Positions 47,262 to 58,069 of a stretch of 64,000 nt of DNA are shown here, piece by piece. The translations under genes and the position numbers were made by a program. Each line of letters starts with the position of its first letter. Within the stretch, counting starts at the first letter, position 1. This DNA is from Tamarix chinensis. Lineage: Eukaryota > Streptophyta > Magnoliopsida > Caryophyllales > Tamaricaceae. Location of the stretch: assembly GCA_030549775.1 (NCBI GenBank), contig CM060177.1, positions 95,104,236-95,168,235 on the forward strand, written 5' to 3'. Below the pieces are notes generated by a model that was not told the origin of the DNA, did not search any database, and was given only the letters and a program-made list of their open reading frames with translations.

Positions 47262-48335
47262 TGATGTGTGTGGGAATATGTACTTATAATTTGGGTGGTA
47301 TTATGGTTCGGTTAGAGATTCAAAAGGAATATGATGATTTGAAAGTGATGAAAATCTGATGATGACGATTCAACAAAGAAGAGATGATGGTGATAATGCT
47401 CAAATGATGAAGGGTTTAGAATGGTTTTGTTCATGGGTTAAATTAGGGTTTATAATTAAGGTTTAGTATTGATATGAATATTATGATGATAAATGGTTAT
47501 AAAAATGATGATTTTATGATTATATTATGAATTTAATATTTTTAGGGTGATCATTTGATAATAATAATATTATTATATTAAGTTTGGAAATAAATAAAAT
47601 CAAATAAGAAAAAACAGTTTAAGATGAATGTTGAAGATGATGATGATGGTGATTGTATATGGCATTTAGGGTTTTAAATGGCATGGATTTATGGAGGGTT
47701 TGAAGGATATATCCTAATCTCTAATTCATATGGACAAAGATATTAAGGATTTCAATACTAATCAATCACACATAATTGATTAATATTGAGAAGAACTCAC
47801 ACTGAATTCAATTAAGAAAAGCTAGCAACTTTATTCATTTTTTGTATTTTTGTGTTGTGTACTTCCTATGGATTTTATAAGCATAAGACCTTCTTAATAT
47901 TAAAAAATAATCCTCCAAAAAATATGATCAGAATCAACACAAAATGAATTATCTTGCTCCCTACTCTAAACACACTTAAAAGATAGAATAATATAATCCT
48001 AAAAGAAAGAATTAAGCTACTTTTTTTCACTAATTCCACTTTCTTATCTTTTCAACAATTATCAATGTGATAATACTTCATATTACATGTCAATTTTTTA
48101 TTTATTAAAGTCCCCTCATGCTGATATGACGTTCATCCCTTCCATACAACAAATTTTGCCATCCATGCATGCCATGCACATGCCGCTATCACTAGTGACT
48201 TATTTTGCAAGTTTTATCCATAAATAGCAATGTAGTCATCCGTTTTCCTTCAAATTATAGGGGATTCTCTATAAATAGAGGATAATAGGTTCAATAATAA
48301 TAAATTATATGTCTTTACCATTCGATCCTACATAA
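47262..48335 (-). repeat. 3' LTR of second gypsy element
   Basis: Starts TGATGTGTGTGGG and ends at about 48335. It keeps the full 1.07-kb length of 1630-2704, including the roughly 300 bp lost from 7220-7981. The ATCCTCTAT..ATAGAGGAT-type inverted repeat is present at 48263-48285. Confidence 0.82.
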
Positions 48336-51300
48336 TTCTCCCTTTTTTTGACTTGAATGCACCCTCAAATTTGTGTCTCTATAGAAACGACTAATATCTC
48401 CAACATTGAAGGCTCCAGACACCCCACCATACGAATCAGGTAAATCTAGCTCATAAGCACTCTCTCCAATTTTTTTTAAGTATTTTGAAAGGACCATCTA
48501 CCCTTGGAATAAGCTTATTATTCCTTAGATTAGGAAATCTCTCCTTCCTTAAGTGCAACCATACCAAATCTCCTAACTGAAATACATGTTGACTCCTATC
48601 CTTGTTTGCTTTTATCTTGTATATTTCATTTTCCTTCTCAATGTTATGCTTGATTTGTTGATAAAGTTTCTAAAAGAACTACACTCTCTCTTGTGCATGA
48701 TAACTCTTCACTTCCCCTTCTTCAATGGTACCCTATCAATCAGTATATAAGGATTAACACCATATACTATCTTAAATGGACTAGAGCTTGTTGTTGTTGA
48801 AGGAATCTGATTGTAAGCAAAATCCACATGTGCTAACTTAACATCCCAATTTTATCACTCTTACTCACTAATTCCCTTAGAAAATTACCTAAAGTTCTAT
48901 TAGTAACCTTGGTGTGACCATCTGTTTGAGGATGATGTGATGTACTAAACAGAAGCTTCATTCCAAGCATATGTCATAATGTCTTCTAGAAATAACTTAG
49001 GAACTTCATATATCTATCCGAAACTATACTTCTTGGAATCCCATGCAATCTCATGATCTCCTAGAAATACAAATCTGCAATATGAGTAGCATCAAGGATC
49101 TTGTTACATGAAATAAAAACAGCCATCTTGGAAAATCGATTCACCACCACCATGACAGAATCTTTGCCTCTCTGTGTACAAGGAATCCCAGGATAAAATC
49201 CATACTAAATCCTTTGCATGGTTGAGTAGGCATAGGTAAAGGCATGTTTAACTCTTTATGAAAGAAACTCTTACTTCTTTGACATGTATCACACCTAGCA
49301 ACCATGGCTTGCACTTCTTTTTGCATTTTTGGCCAATAAAATTGTTCTTGCAATAGCTCCAAAGTATTGTGAACTCCAAAGTGTCCTATAATAACTCCTT
49401 CATGCACTTCTTTCATTAGTAAATCTGCAATTGAGGTCTTTGGTACACACAATTTGTTTTCCTTGAATAAGAATTCATCTTGAAGAACATAAGCTCCATG
49501 ACTTCCTTTTTTTCTTGCACTCTTTGAAAATCAAATAAAAATCATCATCAACAGCATATTGACTTTTAATATCTCAAAATCTGAAAGCTTTGCATCCATC
49601 ATTATAAGTATTATATCCCTTCTAGTTAATGCATCTGCAACCACATTCTCTTTGCCATTCATGTGTCTTGTAGAGAACATAAATGTTTGCAAAAAACTAA
49701 TCCAGCTGGCATGTTTTAGACTCATTTTACTATAACCATGAATATACTTCAAACTCTCATGATCCAAGTGAAGTACAAAAGGCATAGGTCTCAAATAATG
49801 AATCCACGTTTCTAAACAACGCACAATAGCATAGAACTCCTTATCATAAGTTGAATAATTGAGTCTTGCACCATTCAAAATCACTAAAAAAAATGTAATT
49901 GGCCTCTTCTCTTGTGAAAGTACCCCTTCAATACCTACACTACTTGCATCACACATTACATCAAATAATTTATCAAAGTAAGTTAAAAATAATACTGATG
50001 CATTTAAAAGCTTTGTTTTTAAATCTTCAAAAGCTTTTGTTGCATGTCTATTCCACTAGAACTCTCCCTCATTCGTCAATTGTGTAATAGGGGCTGCAAT
50101 TGTGGATAAATCTTCGAAAAACCTCCCTTAAAATGAAGCCAAACCATGGAAACTCCAAACCTCATGAACATTAGTAGAAATATGCCATGTTTGAACAACT
50201 TCCACCTTTAAAGGATCAACTCCAATACCATCTTCACTCACAATGTAATCAAGGAAAACCACACTCTTCATCATAAAATCACACTTCTCTATTTTACCAT
50301 AGAGCTTCACCTCCCTAAGTTTATCAAAGAATCTCTTCAAATGTGCATGTGTTTGAAATCACTCTTGCTATATATCAAAATATCATCAAGGTAGATAACA
50401 ACAAAGACTCTAAGGAAATGTCTATATGCTTCGATCATCAACCTCATGAATGAACATGGTGCATTGCATAGCCCAAATGGCATTACCACCCACTCATACA
50501 ACCCATACTTAGTCTATAAAGCCATCTTCCATTCTTCCTCTTTCCTTAACCTCATTTGATGGTACCTACTACTAAGGTTAAGCTTCAAAAATACCTTTGC
50601 TCCACGCAGCTCATCTAACATATCATCTAATCTTTGCATCGCAAATCTATATTTGATTGTGATATTGTTGAATACTCTAGAGTCAATGCAAATCCTCCAC
50701 GTATCATCCTTGTTAGGTACCAATAAAGCTAGTACACAACACGGACTCATGCTCTATCTAATATAGCCTCGATCCAACAATTCTTTCACTTGTTTTTGCA
50801 GCTCTTTATGCTCTTTCAGATTGCATCTATAAGTTGGCTTGTTTGGAAATGGAAATCCTAGCATAAAATCAATAGCATGCTCGATACCTCTCAAATGAGG
50901 TAATGCAAGCGGCAACTCATTTGGCAAAACATCTGCATACTCTCTCAACACTTGTTGCAATTCTGGATTATTGTTAACAACCTCTGTTGAACTTCTTTCA
51001 CTTTTAAGGTATAGCATACTTTCTCACTCTTGATAGATTAAATCATCTCTGACTCCTTAAGGACCAACAAATCTATGCTACTCTTCTTTCTTCCTCCCTT
51101 ACCTTTGGCATCTTCTTGCATTTCACTCCTTATAACCAAACTCTCCCCATCTATATTAGGTTCAACTTTAAATTTCTTTTTACCATTTCCCACCACATGT
51201 TCATTAAGGACCCCATCATATGCAACCTACTTATCAAATTATTAAGGTCTCCCCAATAAATATGACAAGCATTCATAGGTAGAATATCACATAAAACATT

Positions 51301-51480
51301 ATCAAAATAATTTCCAATTTTCAAAGAGTTAAGAGTGTGTTTGGTTACCCTTACACATTTGTCCTTGTTGAGCCATTGAAGTGAATATGGCCTTGGATGA
51401 TCCATGGTCTTTAATCAGAGCTTTTTCACCATTCTTTCACTAGAAACATTGGTACAAGAGCCACTATCGATAATGACTTC
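48336..51480 (-). pseudogene. Ty3/gypsy protease-RT-RNase H-integrase, second copy
   Basis: Blocks in order on the minus strand are as follows. Protease is near 51480-51151 (DHPRPYSLQWLNKDKCVRV). The RT start is at 51017-50754 (LPLALPHLRGIEHAIDFMLG...ELLDRGYIR). The RT palm is at 50750-50350 ([20 protein letters not shown]...; the IDD region near 50370-50400 is out of frame). The RT end and RNase H are at 50340-49531 (MCDASSVGIEGVLSQEKRPI and KEFYAIVRCLETWIHYL, then KENVVADALTRRD). Integrase is at 49510-48315 (HFGVHNTLELLQEQFYWPKM then ARCDTCQRSKS). Frames are broken at several places, so it is inactive, but it is more complete in RNase H than the first copy. Confidence 0.85.
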
Positions 51481-51904
51481 ATACACTTTGTCTTTAACTC
51501 TACACTTGGATTTAAAGATCTTCTTCCTTTGGGTAGGTTGAGGTTGTTGTTTGACTTAAAGCACTCATTACGACATATGGCAATCTACTTGGCCATCTTC
51601 CGAAGTGTCTTCTGGATCTATACTACCTTCCTCAAGGTCTTCATTAAATTCTTCATCCTTCTCATCATAAGCTTCCATACTCATTATCTTCTTCAAAGTC
51701 ATTTCCCTTTGATTTGGACAACCTAAGAAAAATGACCATAGACTCTACACTTGACACATTTCTTGTTCACCTTATCTTATCAACGATTTTATCCTTATCC
51801 TTTTCTTCATAATTTAACCTTCTAGTGTTTCCTTGAATTGTGGCTAGAGACAATGATGACTTTGACACACCCTTGATGTTTGAACAACACACTACCACGG
51901 AAAG

Positions 51905-52470
51905 GGCTTTTAATAACGGTTATTTTTCAGTTTTCATAACGGTTTTCAACCATTATTGAATCGCTCGTTATTATATCTTTAATAACGGTTCATAACCGTC
52001 ATGAAAAATACACAAAAAAACCACGAATATGTCCGTAAACTTCATATTTAATAATGGTTTTTACTTAAAAATCGTTGTTAAAAATGCAGCTTTTAATAAC
52101 GGTTCGCAGTAAACCGTTGTTAAAAATAAGGTTTTCATAACGGTTTATCAGGCAAAACCATTGTTGAAAACCATGTATTAATAACGATTGATACAAAAAA
52201 CATTGTTAAAACATCATCGAATTACCATTTCGTACATTGATTATGCGTTTATTAAACCCTCTAATACGCATTAAACGCGCATAAATATCAGATTATAAGG
52301 AGTTTTAATAATGGTTCGTAAACAAAACCGTTATTAAAACCGATGCTTTAATAACGGTTCTATGGGAAACCGTTATTAAAACCTTATTTTTTAATAACGA
52401 TTTCTCATAGAACCATTATTAAAGAATAGGTTTTAATAACGGTTTTCATAGAATCGTTATTAAAAGTATA
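51905..52470 (-). promoter_or_regulatory. 3' subterminal palindrome array of CACTA copy A
   Basis: About nine TTTAATAACGGTT...AACCGTTATTAAA palindromes lie in the same two-block layout as copy 1, with a motif-poor gap at about 52210-52305. The match confirms the orientation of copy A. Confidence 0.8.
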
Positions 52471-52785
52471 TGTTTTTTTTAGAATTTTTATGTTTTGTTC
52501 CTGCCCACATACATAGTTGTATGTTCAAACAATTACCAAATCTGCAATGTAAAACAACATCAATTCATATCAGCGTATCACACCATAATTTCAATCAATC
52601 TATAATTGGTATGCATGTCTCAATACACTAACTATACTTAGGAATAAAAATTAGTGGGCATACCACAACTTGGTAGCTCTACACCCCAAAGTAAAGAGTT
52701 CACAGATCTAGGCTGGAAGACCGAAAGATGTAGACAAAATACAAACCTGAAAATGCATGTAGAATATATAGATCGCTACCTAATA

Positions 52786-54433
52786 TCAAATGAATGAGTG
52801 CACGTGCTTGGCCCATTGGTATCTAACTTCATCAATTTCATCAACATTATATTGCTGGCCGCGTACATAGTCATCGGTGAAAAACTACAACACCCATGTT
52901 TGAATTAATATACAGTTAGACATTAGGTCAAAAATATATATGTCATGATTCATTAATAGAAAAATATGGAAAAGCAAACATACATGGCTTGGATCTATGT
53001 TGACCGATCTATTCTGGACTATAAGATCCATTACTCTACATACATAGTATCCACAATCATCGCCATTTTGCTGTTTTGGACACTGTCAAATGAATTCAAT
53101 TAGCTCTCTAACTATTATATATTAATTTGAATTAAAACAAAATACAAAATAGTTTTCTTCCTACTTACCATGATAGGATCATATTGAAGATTCTTTGGGT
53201 CTGGGACACCATTCCCACCTCTCCTTTGATATGCCGTCTGTAGTGCCCTAATAAATAGAGTTGGATACATAATATTGTAAGTATATATACCTCAAATAAT
53301 GAAAGTAGAATATATATATGTATAAATAAGCTAATGAAGTAAGAAGTAAAAAATATACTAACTTGTCTATAAATTCCTTCCCACCACGACGAGCGACCTC
53401 AAAAGGCACGTCATAGGTTCGAAGGGAATCAAACACATAAACTTTGTTAAGATTAGATCGGACGGCGTACAAAACCCAATGCTCAGTTGCGAGGTGAGGA
53501 ATGAGATAGAGCTTATTGTGTCCCTTAATCAAAATGTGATCCGCTAAATAGTTTATGTGCCTACCCTCTATTATTGTACTACTGTCAGCTATGTAGTATG
53601 GGCACACAAAAACAATAGAGGACATCATTCCCTCCAACGCAGCGCGACTAGCTACCAACCTATATATGGATGACAATAATAATGGATAATTGTTAATAAC
53701 TAATAACTCTTATAAGCTTAAGAGGTCGTAAAAATTCTATGTCTCCAAGAGTACTAAAATCTGAAATATGAAATAATACTTACGTGACATAAACGGCGGC
53801 ACTCGTGGTTGACATCCATTCTTGATTATAAATGTCACTTATGTCAACTGTCGATACCATGTAAGTATTATCGTCCCTTCCAACATACTCAGGACGACAA
53901 TCAATGGAAATATAATTATTCTCGAGGTAGTTTTGGGCATAAAAATCCAATAAAGCTAATGCTAGTGGAGGTTGGCGTATTTCCAAAGAACGAACCTTTT
54001 GTGGGGCAACTCATTTTTCAGATTTAGCTCTCTTTCCTTTGGCAGCGCCCTCTTTTGTGTTGCTCGTTCTACTAGTACCTTTCTTAGTTTTACTAGCAGG
54101 AGCAGCCTTCTTCTTTGATTCCTTAGATAATAATAATAAAAAAATATGTATTGAGCATATATATATGAAAAAGGTATAAACAATGTAACTACTAAACTTG
54201 GTCTAATGAAGATATTGAATGTCAATACCTCTTCAGTAGTGAGACGTATCTGATCCACAGGCCAAAGCACGAAGCTTCCATGAGCTTCTAGCCTCATCGC
54301 CCTCTTTATAACAAGCTAAGTTGTACCCGTGGACAGTCTGCGTTTTGGTACTGTGACTGATGCGGACCCTTCCTTTCGCCGAAAGAGTTGAAAGATCATT
54401 CGCTAACAAGTCACATTTATGAAAACCCTAAAT
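52786..54433 (-). pseudogene. Ulp1/C48 protease portion of CACTA copy A
   Basis: Exons match copy 1 one by one. The catalytic blocks ATEHWVLYAVRSNLNKVYVF, then DSL, and CPKQQNGDDCGYYVC (near 53030-53080) keep His, Asp, Gln and Cys. The upstream part (54433-54226) carries a deletion relative to copy 1, between NLA and CYKEGDEA, that also disturbs the frame. The Lys-rich linker is shifted in frame (54040-54130). The protein ends one codon earlier than copy 1 (TGA at 52788-52786). Confidence 0.75.
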
Positions 54434-55321
54434 GAAAATATTACACATTATTAATATTTATGACACCGAATACATTTAATAACAATTCAAAGTTATGTAA
54501 GGCTTACCTCGGAAAGAGAAGAAAGACATGCATCAGCTTCACAACTGTCTCTGACACTATTTACATTAGGTATGTGAAGCTAATCATGGTCGTCTAAATC
54601 GGATGTCTTATACCCTTGAGATTTAATAAATGACAACTCTTGCTCCATTATTGCCATCCTTTCAAATGCCACGTTTAATTTCTATGTAAGGATGGCGACT
54701 TGCTCATCAGTGTTACGAGAACCACGAGATCAACCACGTACGCTCGTTTTCGTAACACCTAATCTAAGACCCCTGTGTCTTCCAAGGTGTTCTATAATTC
54801 CTATAGCCTGTGATACAATGTTATATTGGTCTACCCCCTCCTCACCATTTGACGCTTGAAGTTTGTCCTGTAATGTATATAATATATGTAAAATTAGCTT
54901 ACATGAATAAGCATAATATAATAGTTTTCTAAAAGAAAAGTAAGCAGGGTTCCAAATATCTACAAACTTACAATTTTTTTCGCTCCAACATCTATATCTT
55001 CATTAATATATCCATCTTTTGTTGCTCTAGACTTCTTCCATAATGTACTAATATTAATGGACGAGGTACATGGGTCTAAGTCTTGGGCTATGAGCTATAA
55101 ATGAAAAAATATTCTTATAATGTAGCAATATTATAAAATTCGTCAGTACGCTATAAATAGATAAATCACAAAATACATACCAACTCCTCTTCAAGGCCTG
55201 CATAACCTTTGGGAGCCATATTATGCCGGTATTTATTCTGCTTTGCAATCTCTTTATTTTTGGCACTTTTTTCCTATGTCACCAGCCAAAACATAGTGAC
55301 ATATTTATTTCAATATTATGC

Positions 55322-57417
55322 CACTACTACAAACACGGGAAATAATAACGGGACATTAATAACGGTAGTTCCAAAACCGTTGTCAAATGCGTGAAAATTA
55401 ATCGGCGGGAAGTTTTGATAACGGTTCTAGTTAAAAACCGTTATTAAAAGGGCAACGTTAAAATTTGGATGGATGTTTTAATAACGGTTTTATATAAACC
55501 GTTATTAAAAGAGGATTTAATAACGGTTTATATTAGAACCGTTGTTAAAAGTCAGAAGCTTTTAATGACGGTTCTTCCAAGAACTGTTATTAAAAGATGT
55601 TTTAATAACGGTTCTCTCATGAACCATTATTAAAACCCCAAAATCAAACTTTTATTTCGCTCGGTTCTGTTTCGTGCCAAAATTTTCAGACTCTCTGCAC
55701 TTTCGTTCTCTTGCTCTCCTTCCTTCTCCTTGCAAACCCTCACACCGCCAACTCGCACCACCAGGGTCCTCTCAAGTAAAGGAAACCCTTGCACCGCCAC
55801 ACCTCTGCCATTGTTCCGAAGCTAGCTGGCACTTGCACCTTCATCCTCCGTCGTGTTTGAAGCCCTTGCCTCTCTCAACATTCTGACCGTCGTGTTTGTA
55901 GCTAGCTCACTTTATGTATGTGTTTTTTCTTCCTCTCGTAACTTTTTATCTACTTATATAAATGCATGTCACCAGGGTTTCGTTCGAAAATGTGATGTTG
56001 AATGTGTTGGCTGAAAATTTTGCTGTTTGTTGTTGAATTTGTTGCGTTATTGTTATATATTAACAAATGCATGTATTGGCCGAGAGCTTTACATATTATT
56101 GTTGTATTTGTTTGTATGGAGAATATAGATTCAACATTATTTAGAGCTAAAACCATAATAAACAAAAGAGAAGACATTATTGAGGTTATTTAGAGCTAGA
56201 TTCAGCTATAAACTTTGGAGGGTCATAACTTTTTCATGCGACCTCGGATTTAGGTGATCTAGGAGGCTATTTTGGGTATTTTTTCGAGATCTACGACGTG
56301 GCAAATTGGCGGTTTGGGCAATATCGGAGCCCAAAAAAGGCCGTTTTGGCCTCTAAATTGAGGGTTTTTTGTGATACAACCTTTTTAGGGCCTTTTTTAC
56401 AAATTGAACCTTTAGTTTAGGGTATGATGGTGTTATATAACCTCTTCATTATAGTGGTAACATATGTTTCCTACCTTTGTATTATTTTGTATGTAGGGTA
56501 ATACATGTTTTCATTTATTTTAGTTTTTACTTTTATCAGAATTGTTTTTCCTCTATTGTTTATCTCTTTATTGTAATTATGGATGAGATAAGAGCTTTAG
56601 GTACCTCCAAAATTGAAGATCTTCGAGACAAAGGAACTTAGATGATGATGATGAAATTGAAATTTTTAAGGGTTCAAGTGAAGAAGACGAGCAATGGATC
56701 TTATAGTCTAGAATAGATTGGTCAACATAGATCCAAGCCATGTATGTTTGCTTTTCCATATTTTTCTATTAATGAATCATGACATACCTAATGGCTAACT
56801 GTATATTAATTGAAACATGGGTGTTGTAGTTTTTCACCGATGACTATGCACGAGGCCAGCAATATAATGTTGATGAAATTGATGAAGTTAGAGGCCAAGC
56901 ACGTGCACTCATTCATTCGGTAGCGATCTATATATTCTACATGCATTTTTAGGTTTGTATTTCGTCTACCAGCCTAGATATGTGAACTCTTTACTTTGGG
57001 GTGTAGAGCTACCAAGTTGTGGTATGCCCACTAATTTTATTGCAAGTATAGTTGGTGTATTGAGACATGCATACCAATTATAGATTGATTGAAATTATGG
57101 TGTGATTGCAGATTTGGTATGAATTGATGTTGTTTTACATTGCAGATTTGGTAATTGTTTTAACATACAGATTTGGTAACTGTATATGTGGGAGGAACAA
57201 AACTGCAAAAAAGAAGAAGTGGAGTTTTAATAACAGTTTGTAAGTAAAAACCGTTATTAAATATGAAGTTTACGCACATATTCGCGGGTTTTTGTATATT
57301 TTTCATGACGGTTATGAACCGTTATTAAAGATTTAATAACGGGCGATTCAATAACGGTTGAAAACCGTTATTAAAACTATAAAATAACCGTTATTAAAAC
57401 CCCTTTCTGTGGTAGTG
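55322..57417 (+). mobile_element. CACTA copy B, 2.1-kb non-autonomous derivative
   Basis: It starts CACTACTACAAACACGGG and ends CTTTCTGTGGTAGTG. The target duplication TGC flanks it exactly (55319-55321 and 57418-57420). Its first 0.77 kb matches the start of copy 1, including seven or so palindromes and the pyrimidine-rich leader. The last 0.7 kb matches the 3' end from the penultimate Ulp1 exon onward (56691). It lies in the intron between exons 2 and 3 of the second gene of copy A, opposite in orientation to it. It codes for no transposase. Confidence 0.92.
56097..56690 (+). other. Foreign middle segment in CACTA copy B
   Basis: Between the conserved 5' leader and the Ulp1 tail there are about 590 bp with no counterpart in copy 1 or in the visible part of copy A. 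The segment has a GC-richer middle (56215-56390) and an ATG at 56580 opening a short frame MDEIRALGTSKIEDLRDKGT ending in TAG. It may be a captured host or transposon fragment, or part of a different subfamily. Confidence 0.5.
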
Positions 57418-58069
57418 TGCACAATACTAGGATCGATAAAAAAAATTTAATTGTTATCTAACAAATACCTTAAAATCACCCGTAAGATAATATGCAATAA
57501 ATTGATTCCAACTTTCTTGATCGATGAAACCGTATCGTTTGGGTGGATTCTACCGTAGAGAACCATCACTCTTTCTGTACATTTTCCTACGAGCTAAAAA
57601 TGACCTAAATGTTCTTAGACGCTCCCCACAATGTCTAAGAAGCCATTTCTTCCTACTCTCTGGCACATTAAATACTCTCTGCATTGTAAGACATACAAAT
57701 GTATACTGATATTAATGTATTAAAATTAATAACATTTTACATACATAAATGATTACATAAAATAGTATATTTACCGTGATTTCCTGCCAAATATGCTCCT
57801 TATGACCCGTTGGAACCTGCTTCCAATTATTATAGGAGATAGGAACACAGTTATGTGTCACAAGTGAAATGTAAGTCAAAAACATGTCTGCATAAGGGCC
57901 AATGGGAAGATTGTAAGTATTCCATACCAACTCAACCAGTTCTCCTTTATTCCTCATATCTGTGATGATTCTCATAATTGTCGGCCCTCTTTTCTCTTCT
58001 TCATCACTGCTGTCCCTATCAATATTCTTATTGGCCATATCTCTAAAAGAAATCAATAAATAAATTATG

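Larger units (their letters stand above)
47262..51889 (-). mobile_element. Ty3/gypsy LTR retrotransposon, second copy, cut by CACTA copy A
   Basis: It has the same family and orientation as 1630-7981. The 3' LTR is at 47262-48335, with a polypurine tract (minus strand, near 48336-48346) and pol and protease to about 51480. Gag is only partly present, because the element is broken at 51889/51890 by the CACTA insertion. The remaining gag and the 5' LTR should lie beyond the window, on the far side of copy A. Confidence 0.88.
54480..58038 (-). pseudogene. Transposase_24-like gene of CACTA copy A, split by copy B
   Basis: The start ATG is at 58038-58036 (MANKNIDRDSSDEEEKRGP). Exon 1 runs to 57775 with WNTYNLPIGPYADMFLTYIS, and exon 2 covers 57678-57469. 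Copy B then interrupts the following intron (55322-57417), and the remaining exons lie at about 55272-55182, 55094-54970 and 54867-54508. Exon 5 has in-frame stops (TGA near 54730, TAG near 54690 and 54582). Exon 2 has a stop and a short insertion relative to copy 1 near 57530-57560. The reading frame is therefore dead, although the N-terminal exon is better kept than in copy 1. Confidence 0.72.

Noticed and set aside
55054..55266. 70-codon minus-strand frame in CACTA copy A
   Set aside because: It is a read-through of exons 3 and 4 and the intron between them of the Transposase_24-like gene, not an independent gene.
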